A DNA stretch of 64,000 nt from Ottelia alismoides (lineage: Eukaryota > Streptophyta > Magnoliopsida > Alismatales > Hydrocharitaceae). This document shows, piece by piece, positions 44,990 to 57,043 of this stretch. The first letter of the stretch is position 1; every line of letters begins with the position of its first letter. The notes under the pieces are model-generated. The model had not been told where the DNA came from, ran no database searches, and saw only the letters and a program-made list of their open reading frames with translations. Position numbers and translations under genes: made by a program. Location of the stretch: contig JAZKJV010011606.1 of NCBI GenBank assembly GCA_037367405.1, positions 434,001 to 498,000 of the forward strand, written 5' to 3'.

Positions 44990-47232
44990 TGTTGGACATG
45001 CGAGCCCACGGCGAGCCATCATGCAATAAATGTTATTGCACGTATCATTCCATGATCTGAAATGAAGAATAAATAATTTGCATAATAGGTCCCTATGTAC
45101 AATTACGGTTATGTACCATGGCCATCTCAATGATCATACAGCTGTTGATTCATTAATTGAATAATATAGGCTGGTGTTTGGATGAATATCTAAAGAAGTA
45201 GATAGAGGACTCATCAAGCACCGTCAAATGATTATTAAGAGATGATCTCCAGCCTGAGTAGGAGATGTCAATCCTTTTCTCACATAGGATGATATCCGAC
45301 CGACCTCTTGATGTGGGTCCTCTGCATGGGAATAGTGATTCGGATGTGTCAGATTAGTTAGGTCAAAGGGTTGACTTAACGAGATCGAGATAACCTAAGT
45401 CCTATGTTGAATGCCGTCACAACATAGGCACACATCCTCTGACCGGAGACAGATGTGTTACTATATGTCTGAGTGTGTACATTTGGCAGACCAGTAGGTT
45501 GATGACCTAACTAAGGTCTATACACCGGCGAGCTGGTGTGCATATAAGGGCATATAAGTAATATGATCTACTCAAAGGGATCACACAGGTTCACTTATGA
45601 ACCGGAAGACATGAGCTCACTCATGAGGTATTGGGGATCGATCAAATTCCATGCATGGTCGTCATGCTTTGGAAGCATGACAAGAATTTGAAGGTATGAT
45701 ATATGCTTTGGGAAAGCATATGATCGATACCAAATCCCAATGACCAAGATTGAGAAACTTTTTGATCAAACCCTGAAGAAGACAGTGTAAAATTGATCTT
45801 CATCTTCAGGTTGATCATTGGTCTTCCAGCATGCAGGATGTGCAGGTATTGGGAATACATGAGGGTGATGTGATCATAAACGATTGTATAACCATGACGC
45901 TTCCAGTCCGAGGGAGTGATGAAACAGGTCTGGATTTTAGTGACTCCTCTCAGTAGAGAAGTAACTTGATCTTAGTCCAAGTGTTGGACATTGATCTGAA
46001 TGTGATTCAGATGCAATGAGAAGATTAAGTATACAGACTTGATTTAATCAAGCATCTGTGGGAGGTCCGTTAGATCTGGATTTGAGATGAGATCTCAACA
46101 TCCAAGTCACTATACGTGGAACAATACAATCGCCCTGTCCTTATCTCCAAGTATCTGTGGAGAAAGCACATTATTCTTGAAGGAGTTCAAAAATAATTCC
46201 TATGATGAATTTAGTATCCAAGCAAGAAGGTCTAGATAATTAAATGAGATTTAATTATCAAGTATAATATGAATAAGATTCATATTGTGAGAATGATTGT
46301 CCAATATAATTAAATGAGATTTAATTATCAAGTCTAATATGAATGAGATTCATATAGTGAGAATGATTATCCAAGATAATTAAATGAGATTTAATTATCA
46401 AGGGTAAGCAGATCATGGATAGTGATATCCAGAATATCTGTATATATTATAAATGGGATTTATAATATATTATAGTGAGAGAGAAATATTGTAAATAGCA
46501 TTTGTTAATTATTAATGTGGATTGGAGTCACATTAACTAATCAATTGGAAATGTAATTTACAAATTAGTTTTTAACCAACAACAATCATAGCCGTTGGAT
46601 GGCTCTTGGATGACAATAGCCGTTGGATCCATATGAGCCATGGATTGAGATCCATTGGATCCCAAACTAGTATATAAGGAGGGCAACCCTAGCCCTTGAA
46701 GGGTACACCAAGTAGACGCCTACTCTACTTCTCTCTCTCCCTCTCATTCTTGTCCTCTCTCTCTCCCTCTCCATAAGGTGGCCGACCACCTTTATTGAGA
46801 AAAGAGGGAAGTTCTCACCTTCGCCATCGACTACTCGAGGATCTCCTTCTTCTTTGGGGCTGCTTGCTCTAGAGTAAGATGACGGATTTCGTTGGATGAA
46901 ATCAGGAGATTCGAGGCTTGGATCTTCATCGAGGATTGCGGGAGTCACGCGTCTCATCATCGCGCCCGCAAGTGCTGTCTCCGTGGATCGGACTTGAGAT
47001 AGGAGGATCTCTTGCTTTAGAGATCTCATGATCGCAACCACGCTTCGAGAGGTATTTTTAATACTTTGTGGTTTGATGAAACAATCTAAGAAATGTTCTT
47101 GTGATCATGTGGTTTCATCACATGTTTTAAAAAAATTTAAATTCCGCTGCACCTTGCGACTAGTCGTCCCGATCGCATGAGATGCGATCGTCACGCTTCC
47201 GTGATGCACTTGAGGATTCTCAATATCCTTCA
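44990..47232 (+). repeat. 3' LTR of the long-LTR Copia
   Basis: 2,243 bp, collinear with 36981-39565 at high identity apart from the missing 340-bp segment, joined at ACAAATTAG/TTTTTAACC near 46570. The difference looks like a deletion in this copy. Confidence 0.9.
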
Positions 47233-48275
47233 GTGTATGCGGGGCGGAGTTGGTGTATTTAATCAGAGCGAAGCGACGGTTATGATGGAAGAAGTAGTGG
47301 TTTGACCGGGAGATATGGAGTGAGAGGGGAGGTGTAGTGACAAACATCGACTCCCGCGAGGATCGTGGACGAATGGGTTTGGTCCGGGAGCAGCTAGTGA
47401 GTGGCGAAGGTGGATGTTGCGATCGGGAAAATTGGAAGGGGGCAGAGGTTTTGCGAGGTGGGGCGACGTGGGCGTGGGCGTCGTAGGTTGACGACGAAGC
47501 CTTCACCGTTGGATATCGCGATCCAACCGTCGAGACATGGGCGCTAAGGAGCGGACATGATTAGATCGATTGAGGATGGAATGAAGGGCGCAGAGAGCGC
47601 CATGTGTCGTAACGATAGGAGGGCGCTGACAAACGGGCGAGATGCGACCTGGGCGTCGATCGAATGGTTGAAGATAGAGCAGTAATGTGCAGTGGTGATG
47701 AAGGCGTCAAGAGATCAATCGGTCGGCAAACGAAGCAACACGTAGCTGAAGGAGGAGAAGGTGCTCATGAACAGTTTAGATGGCTTCTGAAGGATGATCA
47801 GGTGGATGATATCAGAGGCGGGAAGAACGATGGAGATCTGAAGGGAGAGAGAGTAATCGAAGCAGAGGATAGAGAGGGGCGCATGGCGCGCAAAGGACCG
47901 GGCCGCGTGGTGCAACCAGAAGGCGCCACATGGCCCAATCAGATTATTCAGAGAAAAAAAGTAAAATAAGAGGGAGAAGGGGACTGATTTTGGAAAAACT
48001 CAAAACATGAAACTTGTAGATCTCTTTGAGATCTACAAGATTCATGCTGACAAAAAACGGAGAAGTGGTCAAACAAAGTGAAAAATATTTTGTGAGTATT
48101 TTTAAGGGTAAAACACTACGAATTTTAATTTTATCATTTTTGTATTTTTAATTTATTCAAGAGGTCAAATAATTATAGGGATTAATTTGTTTTTGTTGAC
48201 TCATGGTCTAAGCTAGGGGGTTAATTTCAGCGAATTAAGAGCATGAAAATGGGTTTCATCAACCCCCTATACTTA

Positions 48276-51200
48276 ATATGCTCGTCCCCGAGCATCACAA
48301 AAAAAATGAGCTAGATTAAACCCCTTGTGCATGTGCGTACAGGATCTGATCTGTTCAAGTCCTTTCAATTTTAGAGATCCAAAATCTCATAGTTCAACCC
48401 AGCCTTAATCAAGAGGTATCCAATTCCTCTAATTTTCCGGACTTTCTCTTTGATACATATAAACTAAGGATATGAACTTAAGTGTTGATTGCATTCACGA
48501 GAGTAGAGTCAAAACATCACCCAAGACCCCGGTCCAAGAAATTCTCCTAAGGACCCATTCCTCAACACTAGGGAATAAACCAAATATTGTATCCAATCCA
48601 CCGTCTATTTAGTTGTTAGACTTAGAAGTGTTGGTGACAAGCCAGTTTTTGGAGGGTATAGGATTGTATCATTTTTCTCTCCCTCTCATTAGAACATGGA
48701 TCCTCTCGAGTGCCCTATTACGGAACGCATTTTTTTTGGTGTTGATCAGTACGTCCATCAAGAGAAGTTGGAGCCGTCTGCACTTATTTTACTGGGAATA
48801 CATCGGGGTGTGCCTTTTTTGAGTACCTATTGTACCTTCTACACCCAGACTTGTAGCATTTACGACGTAGAGCTCTTTTTTGGTGCAAGCCCGCCTCCTT
48901 TCCCTAATAGTGGTGCTCCAAGTGGACACTTTGAAAATGATTGGGAGTGATCGCCTTTGGTGGAAGCTCTTTTTGATATTTGATTTTGTGGAATGAGAGG
49001 TTTTCTTTAACATGTCATTGCTTTGTAATATTTTGGCTAGCTCCACTGCTTTTACCAAGAGTTGGCGCACACTGATCAACATTTTAATTTTATTCACACC
49101 CTGGCACTTAGGTCAAAATCAAGAGATTAGCATAAGAACCAAGTTCACATACTAGCTAAAATGCTGACACTCAGGTCTCATGAAGCCTTCAACGATTTTA
49201 TCCCATCCTCGAGCATCATTTGATCAAGTCTAGACTGAAATCTCTCATCCCTATTCCTCAAGTGAAATTTCAACTCATCTCATCAGACCACAGTCGTGCA
49301 TATGATGTGATGATCATATTCTTAAGGTAGGAGACTAAGCATGCAATATAGCATGCAAATCTAGAAATTTAGAGAAAGGTAGATGATTAAGTCTAAGATC
49401 CTGATGGTTAAAGCTGGTTAACCTAAAATCTCAAGACCTCATAAATTGATTGTTCTCGTACATCACCGATCCTTTGTGGAAGTGATAATGTAGGGGTTTT
49501 AACCCAACTCCTTCATACAAGTTTATTTTTTTTTGAAAACTTTAAAAGATATCATGATTGCCTAAACTCAAATGAGTAGATGGATATGCATGCATCCATT
49601 ATAGGTGTAAGTACATGACAGAGCTCGCCGCTTGAGGACGGAGCCCTACGCAATGTCCTCTAAACCACCTACTTTGCTAAAGGCGAACCCTCACCGAATG
49701 TGGCTGCTTATTTGGGTTTAGTAGTCAATTTGACTCTTAAAGGATTTTTTGATTTTTTTGATTTTTTTGATTTTTATGGATTTTGAATGAAGTTAGAACA
49801 AAGGTTAGTCTCATCTTTCTTAAAATCAAGAAGAATATTTTCGAAACCATGTCACACAAATAAAGATTTTCCAAAATTTTCAAACGGTTTTTTCAAAAAA
49901 ATAGGAACTCATTTTTCAAATATTTCTCTTTAAAAATAGTGTAACATAATATAGAAAAACCTTGAAAATAATTGTGTCCACTTAGTTCAAAAGATTATAC
50001 TTTAGCCAAAAAGTTTTAAATTTTTCTAATTTTTCAAAATATAGCCAAAGTACATATACGGTATACCCCCTATACTTAAACTTTGCTATGTCCTCATAGT
50101 TCTAGATGATACAAGGCCATAGGTCCATTTAAGTATAGGAAAATATACGGGAATTGAAGTGGGCTCCTCCTATACTTATGTTAGAAATAACCTAAGTATT
50201 AGGGTAAGGAGAGATGAGTAAGAAAATCATGGGGACTCAGGTCCCCCCTATATATAGGCTGAGAGTAGCCTAAGTATATAGATTAATAATTGATGTTGGG
50301 GAGACCCGAGGGGAACAAAGAAGTTAGGATGAATAAATAAATGAGCGGATGAATCTTCGGAGATGAGTGAGTATCTAAGGTGTAGGGGAGGGTTTCGGAG
50401 CATTCACGGCTCAAACAAACATGCAATACCCTTTGATTTCACCAACTCACACGTGAAACCAACAATGTTGGTTAGTTATCTTGTCGGTTTTATTGGTGAT
50501 TAAAAACATTCGAGTTTATGCGGAAATCAAGAAAAATGTCAAGGAAAATCATCCTGCATAAGCACGAGTATTGCTCTCCCAAAACAATATTTTACTCCAT
50601 TTTATGTCAATTTTCATTTATCAATCCCAATTATTTTACTTAAGGGTATCACTGATTAAATGCGAACATAAATCAATCATTCATCGTCTACCGTTCATTC
50701 CCATTTTACATTAACCTAGGTGATCAAGGTGGGAAGGGAGGTCAAGAAAAGCCATGCAATCGATAAAAATCATGATCTAGATTAAGCAAGAAAACATGCA
50801 GCGCCTTGAGCAAAAATTCGTGAAAACTCAGAATGAATTTAAGAACAAAATCAAATGTATGCAAGTCGAGGAAAAGCCGCACCTCACATGCTTCTATTAG
50901 TAGGGAAAAACATCTTTAATTTGGTTAAATAAAGCGATGTTTACGTATGTCTTGATTAAAGTGTGTCCTACTTACGATCAAAGACATAAAATAAAAAAAT
51001 GTGAAAATATCTCAAAGAGCCACGTGCCTGATCCTAGGTCGACACTCAAGTGGAGCGATCCCCACACAACCACATATAAGTCGTTCATTTACAAGTGTGA
51101 GACTTCGATCGAAGACCGTTGTAAAGACGATTATTACATGAAATGAAATAAAATGCAAGATATTTTTTTATTTTTCTCCAAAAATTGCTTATACGGCTCC

Positions 51201-51403
51201 TCGCAGTGGGGAAACATCTGCTCCTCGCCTCCTTAAACGTCAAGGGCCCTACCACAAAAGCAAATATTAGATATCAATCAAAAAAAATTTAATGATGCAA
51301 GGCACCATGAAAAAATTGACCTACGAATTAAAAAAAACATTTAATTAAATAAATAAAAATCTAAATACGAAAGGTGAGTCGTGTCCCTGGCGACAGCGCC
51401 ATT
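48276..51403 (-). other. Interior of the antisense Gypsy-type element, non-coding
   Basis: No polymerase or Gag motifs on either strand. AT-rich with GATTTTTTTGATTTTTT-type runs at 49745-49780. An open frame at 48696-48950 (plus) overlaps one at 48789-49097 (minus); neither is recognisable. The region looks like the filler of a large retrotransposon derivative that depends on another element for its proteins. Confidence 0.5.
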
Positions 51404-54395
51404 TGACGGACCAAAGATTCAACCTTTTAATTAGTCATTTTAATGCTTGTAGTTGGCCGAATCGAATGCGTCAAAGATCATTCAATTAACATATCAATTA
51501 AATCAAATGATCAATTTTTAGTTTACTTGGACAAGTCCAAGATCGAACTCAGGGACACGAGCCTCTTTAGTATCATTTAGACTCCAATTATTTGAACTAA
51601 GTGTTGAATTAATAATGCATAGGTCAATGAATGCATGAAGACACGATTATGAACTATGCATTTTTTAATTTAACATGCAACAAGATGCAAAGAAATGCAA
51701 TGTGAATATACCCTAATTTAGAATATTTGAGCCATTTAATCACGAGTCAAATCATGTTCAATTCATGAAGCTCGTCTCATTGATGTGAATACATAAGACA
51801 TGTAAAGCATTATAATAAAGACACTTAGCTATTAAAATAATGCATCAAAATTTGAAGATCTAAAATAGAGATCTAAGCATGTCATTAAGAAGACAATAAA
51901 AGAAGCTTCGAAACAAAACCAAAATCAACTTAAACGGAGCTCGGATGTTCAAGATATTTACAAATGAAGTCAGGGGCATAAATGCAAGAAAATATAAAAG
52001 ATAACTAGCAAACAGGTCCCTAGGAGGGATTAAAATGCAAATTAAATTAAGAGCGAGGCCTTCCCTGTAAATTCATCAAGCACGCGGGGTATATTTACAA
52101 TTTTTAAAATCCACGAGGGCTGGAATGCAAAATACCCCAAGCGCACGTGGTTCTCACGTGCTATCAGGACCTGTCTGCAAAATGGAGAAGTCGGCAGGGC
52201 CTCCATGCAAATTGCCTAGAGTGCACACGACAAGCACGTGGACACTAGGCTCGGGGGAAGATCAGGCTTGAAGGAAGTTCGGTCTTGCTTCAGCTAGGCT
52301 CGCAGGGAGGCTCTGGCTAGGAAAAGGCTCGACATTGGCTCGGTAGACCCAAGCCTACAGGCTAGGAGGATGAGGCTCGGATCTGCTCGGCGCTTGACAC
52401 GTGGACTTCTGAAAAGATTAGACAGTCGCTGCTGCTGTAGAAGGCGTCAATGTGGCTTCATAGGAACCACCGATCGTGAAGATCGGACATTGCTGCTCGC
52501 GGAGGGTATGACATGGCTGAGTGTGGGTCATTGGATGAACATCGAAAGGTGCATCCAACGTCACCTGTAGCTTCTGAGTTGCCCTCCTCTACCGTAGCGG
52601 TGGCAGTGGGTTCTGACCTCCGGCAAGACCTCTCATGCTCAGCCTCGCTTGCTCAGTCCCAATGAAGCTTCTCAGAACACCCTGGAAGGTTGTCGAGGTA
52701 GCTGGAGCCCATGGGGAAATGCCGGTCATCCTGGAAGAGGCCAGCCAGGTCTGGACGCAGGAGGCGGAGCTGCGCAAGTCCATCTCCGATGATACTCCGG
52801 CTATTGAAGTGTGAAGTACCTGCAGGGTTCATATCGTAGCCGAAGCGTGCGGTGAACATTGTGGGTGCGAGGTGGAATGAGACGGAGGGTCGTGATGGGG
52901 CAGAGAACGCGGCGGACAGTTGTCTTCTTCGGCGAGCCCAGAGGAGGGGGGTCAGAGTGGATTGAGGTTGTGAGGAGGAGAAAGGGTGATCATAATGGGG
53001 TGTGTGGATGATGGATGTGAGAAGGAGCTAAAGGGATGGAAAATGGCGAGTGAACAAGCGTGGAACGACCTAATTAATTCAAAGAAAATTAATGAAAAAT
53101 TTAAAGGGAATCTAGATACTTACCTGAGAGAATGAGGGAGCGAGGCCTTTGTTCGAGCTTCATGAAGAGGCCCGGGGTCATTGCTGAACCCCCCCAGCTA
53201 CGGGGAGCAGCTTGGCGGGGCGGAGCCACCGCAGACCTAGCCGACATCAGCCAGGGGTCTCACCGGGAGCGTAGGTCATCGTCGCTCGATCATCGCACCT
53301 CCCCCTGTCATAGGGAGGTGGAAGAGGGATGGGCCTAGCCCCTCGTAAAGGCGGACGAGGTGTATGTGGGGCAGAGCCAACGTATTTAATCAGAGCGAAG
53401 CGACGGTTATGATGGTAGAAGGAATGGTTTGACCGGGAGATATGGAGTGAGAGGGGAGGTGTTGTGGCGAACATGAACTCGTGCGAGGATCGTGGACGAA
53501 TGGGGTTGGTCCGGGAGTAGCTAGTGAGTGGGGAAGGTGGAGGTTGCGACCGAGAAAATAGGAAGGAGGCGGATGTTTTGCGAGGTGGGGCGACGTGGGT
53601 GAGGGTGTCGGAGGTTGACGACGAAGCCTCCGCCATTGGATCTCATGATCCAACATCTGAGACATGGGCGCTAAGGAGCGGACATGATTAGATCGATGGA
53701 GGATGGAACGAAGGGTGCAGAGAGCGCCACGTGTCGTAACAATAAGAGGGCGCTGACGAAAGGGTGAGATGCAACATGGGCATCGATCGAATGGTTGAAG
53801 ATAGAGCGGTAACGTGCGGCGGTGATGAAGGCGCCAAGAGATCAATCGGTCGGCAGACGAAGCGACACGGGGCTGAAGGAGGAGAAGGCGCTCATGTACG
53901 GTTCAGATGGCTTCTGAAGGATGATCGAGTGGTTGATATCAGAGGCAGGAAGAACGGTGAAGATCTGAAGGGAGAGAGAGTAATCAAACGACAGATAGAG
54001 AGGGACGCGTGGCGTACAAGGGACCGGGCTGCGTGGCGCAACCAGAAGGCGCCACATGGCCCAATCATATTATTCAGAAAAAAAAAAGTGAAATAAGAAG
54101 GAGAAGGAGGCCGATTTTGGAAAAAAAAACTCAAAACATGAAAGTTGTAGATCTCGATGAGATCTACAAGTTTCATGTTGTCCAAAAATGGAGAAGAGGT
54201 CAAACAAAGTGAGAAATATTTTGTGAGCGTTTTTAAGGGTAAAAACATTACGAATTTTAAGTTTGCCATTTTTTGTATTTTTAATTTATTCAAGAGGTCA
54301 AATAAATACAAGGATTAATTTGGTTTTTATTGACTCATGGTCTAAACTAGGGAGGTAATTTCAGCGAATTAAGAGCATGAAATTGGATTTCATCA
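51404..54395 (-). repeat. Right-hand (5') LTR of the antisense Gypsy-type element
   Basis: Bounded by TGACGGACCAAAG at the primer-binding-site side and TTTCATCA at the outer end. The part 53174-54395 is repeated at 36790-36980 and 47238-48261. The GC-rich part 52100-53170 is unique in this window. It includes a 68-residue minus-strand open frame (52653-52859) that I cannot identify. Confidence 0.6.
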
Positions 54396-55147
54396 CATCC
54401 CACCTCCTAAAAAAAGTCACCCTTCTACTAGTTTAGCTCTGCATCCAAAAGTAGCGTAAATTTTAAAGTTGCCTTTTTCATGTAAGAACAAATCTTGATA
54501 TCTCGAAACGTCTAAATGCACATCTGCATATATTATTGTAGGCGGTATAGTTGCCACTATAGCTACAGTGCCCCGTAATTGTAATTATAATATCATAACT
54601 TATTTAACTATAAAGAATATATTGGTGTTTGGTGCGGAGCTTTGTCCATTTCATTGTAATTCCAAGTTTGTTCACATGATAAAATATATCAATTGGAATA
54701 ATTTTAAATTAGCCCAAGATCTTTCCTTTTTCAGATTTTGGAAACTAACGATGGAAGTACATACCGAAAAATCTAGAATATCGGTTGAAATTTTGTGATT
54801 CAATTTAAGATGTTTTCTTTTTCATATATTATGGAACCTGTGAAAGAAAATACATATCAATTAATATCTTGTGCTGTTTTGAATTATCTTATTAGGTATC
54901 TTGTTTCACAATATGGAATACTTTAGTAGGGTCATCTTAATTGATTGAAAAATTTGCATCTTAGATATGTATTCCAGCTTACCTTTGATGTTGATACGAT
55001 GGTGGATATAATCTTGAATATATACATAGATTCTTTGTGAATAATTTCTATTGCACAAATACAATATTTCATATGTGCTTATAATTATCACTCTTTCCTC
55101 CTATATTCATTTTATCCAATCTAATATAATTGACATGTGATATCGAG
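54396..55147. other. AT-rich intergenic sequence, no feature seen
   Basis: No gene or repeat recognised. Confidence 0.3.
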
Positions 55148-57043
55148 TTTTATCAGTTGTGCCCCTATGAGATATTGTAATATCATTAATGTCCCTCCCT
55201 TTTTGCAATATTAATTGTGTCACTGACTTCTTACACCATTATCGTGTGTGCACTTCTATTAATTAGTTTGTCAATGAAATGAACTTAACCATGATTTATT
55301 CAAACCGTGGTTTTATTAAGAGGGATGTAATTGTCCTCCTCTTCTGCCAAGCCCTCCATGTTGACCTCCTCCTCCTCCACCCAACCCTCTGCCTCAACCT
55401 CCTCCTCCACCGCCCGAACTTCCTCCTCCACCCATCCCTCCGCTCAGACCTTCGGAGGAAAAGCGCATGGTGCCAATCGGTCGACATACGATCGATGTCC
55501 ATTAGGTGTTGTAATACTTCCATCTGGTGAAGAATCAAAGTTGGGACTCGATCAAATGTGATGTGGTTTGTGTAGTCCAAGAAGACTCTTTGAATTAAGC
55601 TCTTGATGGTGGTCTGACCATTTAGGTTCAGTATTAAAACATATGTAGAAGGAGATATCGTGAACCTCCGGGTGCGCGATTCTTGTTCTAACGAAGACTG
55701 GATCTTGACGGGCTCAATCGGAAAGAAGATGGATGGGTCGATCCTAAGATTGCAGTGGATATGGATCAAATCTTCTATGACCTCGACATGGTAAGAGGTT
55801 GTAAGGATATGTGAGAAGAAGGGAGAAGCCGAAGAGGAAGAGAGAGGGTTGGTGGTTGTGGACTTGGGTTTCATATTGGGGAAGAAGAAGATTTGGGAAA
55901 CAAGGGAAAAAAGGAGTAAGAGAAGAAGATGAGCAGATGAAGAATGAGGGATGGGTTCAAGGGATATACATGTGTACATCACCGATGTTGCGTAGATGCT
56001 CTATGAGATGTACACGGTTCTCAATTCAATGTCCCGGTGGTTGAATACCGAAGCTTGGCAAGCGTCCACTAAGCTTGCAACAATGAGGTCAGTTGTCCTC
56101 CTTAGATCTCATCAGAGATGGAAGCACGACAGTTATCATCGCTCATGTATTCATCCTAAGTTGTCTCCTAAAGGGGGTAGAGGTTGGGATCTCTTCTCTC
56201 TCAAAAGGCGGATAAGGGAAAATGGAGGATTGCAACTGGATTATGGTGTTTGGAGGTTGTGTAACAGTTAGGGGTTCACGGGACTTCGGTCGACGGTAAT
56301 GGATGCGGAACGAGGTGGTTGACAGCTTAAATGAATGAGGATGATGTGGGGAGGCCTACGGTTTATCGGTTAGCAGTTGGAGGAAGGTAAGGTTCAACTT
56401 CTAGGATAGAATGTGGGGTGGGGCTAGAGTTGACCAAAAATGGGAGACCACCATCAGGATACCCCCCCCCCCCCCCCCCCCCTCAAGCTTCAAGAACTAC
56501 AAACTTCTCCTTTAATCACAGCTTAATCAAACCCAATCCCCTACATATGAGATCCCAAAAACCAGAACGAAGACCCAATCAACACATCATCTTCCTCTTT
56601 TATCAGATTTGAAAACTCGTTTAACCCAACCCTTTCCAGATTGAAACCATTGACAACCGCGATATCGATAGTTTCCGATGATAATCTCCTCCCTCAAGCG
56701 CGATCCACGACTAGATATAGTCCTGCTCTTGCTCTGGTATTCATCATCGATATAACAGCTTAGCCCCTTGATGTACCCCCATCATACATCAATCGAAGGC
56801 GACATGAGTCAAGTTTGAGCTCCTCCACCATATCATTGAGGGTAGAAAGACATTTCTACTCTTAATTTTTATTTACCCTTATGTCTTCAAAGTTAACATC
56901 CACTTAGGATGGGGATGGATGGAAACCAATCTGAGGGGTATAAGTAATCATTATGGAAGAAGTCGGGAGCACAAATAATATTGCAAAAAAGGAAGGAGCA
57001 TAAGTAATATTGTAATATCTCATAGGGACACAACTGATAGAAA
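55148..57043. mobile_element. 1.9-kb element with inverted termini of about 80 bp, family unknown
   Basis: The left end TTTTATCAGTTGTGCCCCTA followed by TGAGATATTGTAATATCA is mirrored at the right end (complement of TATCAGTTGTGTCCCTATGA then GATATTACAATATTAC). Similarity continues through a CCCTCCCTTTTTGCAATATT-type block. The interior is GC-richer than its surroundings, with a 228-residue minus-strand open frame at 55296-55982 and a run of 21 C at 56462-56482. No transposase was recognised and no target duplication is clear. It could be a Pack-MULE-like or other non-autonomous DNA transposon that carries captured sequence. Confidence 0.6.
55296..55982 (-). CDS. Unrecognised 228-residue open frame inside the inverted-terminus element
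   Basis: I do not recognise this product. The start is hydrophobic and Ser-rich. The middle (SRTRRFTISPSTYVLILNLN...DYTNHITFDRVPTLIL) looks like ordinary folded sequence. The C-terminal part is Arg/Trp-rich low complexity caused by a CTCCTCCTCCACC repeat at 55335-55440. The length is notable for AT-rich intergenic DNA, but low-complexity DNA often stays open by chance. It may be a piece of a captured gene. No splice or promoter evidence. Confidence 0.2.
   Translation of the reverse strand: MMYTCISLEPIPHSSSAHLLLLLLFSLVSQIFFFPNMKPKSTTTNPLSSSSASPFFSHILTTSYHVEVIEDLIHIHCNLRIDPSIFFPIEPVKIQSSLEQESRTRRFTISPSTYVLILNLNGQTTIKSLIQRVFLDYTNHITFDRVPTLILHQMEVLQHLMDIDRMSTDWHHALFLRRSERRDGWRRKFGRWRRRLRQRVGWRRRRSTWRAWQKRRTITSLLIKPRFE

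Larger units (their letters stand above)
36981..47232 (+). mobile_element. Copia retrotransposon with long LTRs
   Basis: A 10.25-kb element with LTRs at 36981-39565 and 44990-47232, both starting TGTTGKACATGCGAGCCC and ending CTCAATATCCTTCA. A perfect 5-bp duplication, GTGTA, flanks it (36976-36980; 47233-47237). The primer-binding site TGGTATCAGAGCC (39568-39580) and a purine-rich GCTAGTGGGAGA before 44990 are present. The interior (39566-44989) is heavily decayed but matches Copia pol in the right order. It sits inside the left LTR of the antisense Gypsy-type element; the equivalent uninterrupted site is at about 53350. Confidence 0.93.
36790..54395 (-). mobile_element. Large antisense Gypsy-type element without coding sequence (LARD-like), split by a Copia
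   Basis: Two direct repeats lie at 36790-36980 plus 47238-48261 (left) and 53174-54395 (right). Both end TTTCATCA in plus orientation. Next to the left copy is ACCCCCTATACTTA (48262-48275), the complement of a Gypsy polypurine tract. At 51384-51403 there is the complement of a TGGCGCTGTCGCCAGGGA primer-binding site, close to the tRNA-Asp-type site used by Athila/Tat elements. The right LTR thus spans 51404-54395 (3 kb), and the left one is incomplete, keeping only the part nearest the polypurine tract. The 3.1-kb interior (48276-51403) has no recognisable Gag or Pol. Orientation and class are inferred from these signals. Confidence 0.65.

Noticed and set aside
47664..47969. 101-residue plus-strand open frame as a gene, with a similar one at 53764-54096
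   Set aside because: Both lie at equivalent positions in the two LTR copies of the Gypsy-type element, are Arg/Glu/Gly-rich and oppose its orientation. They are chance frames in repeated GC-rich DNA.
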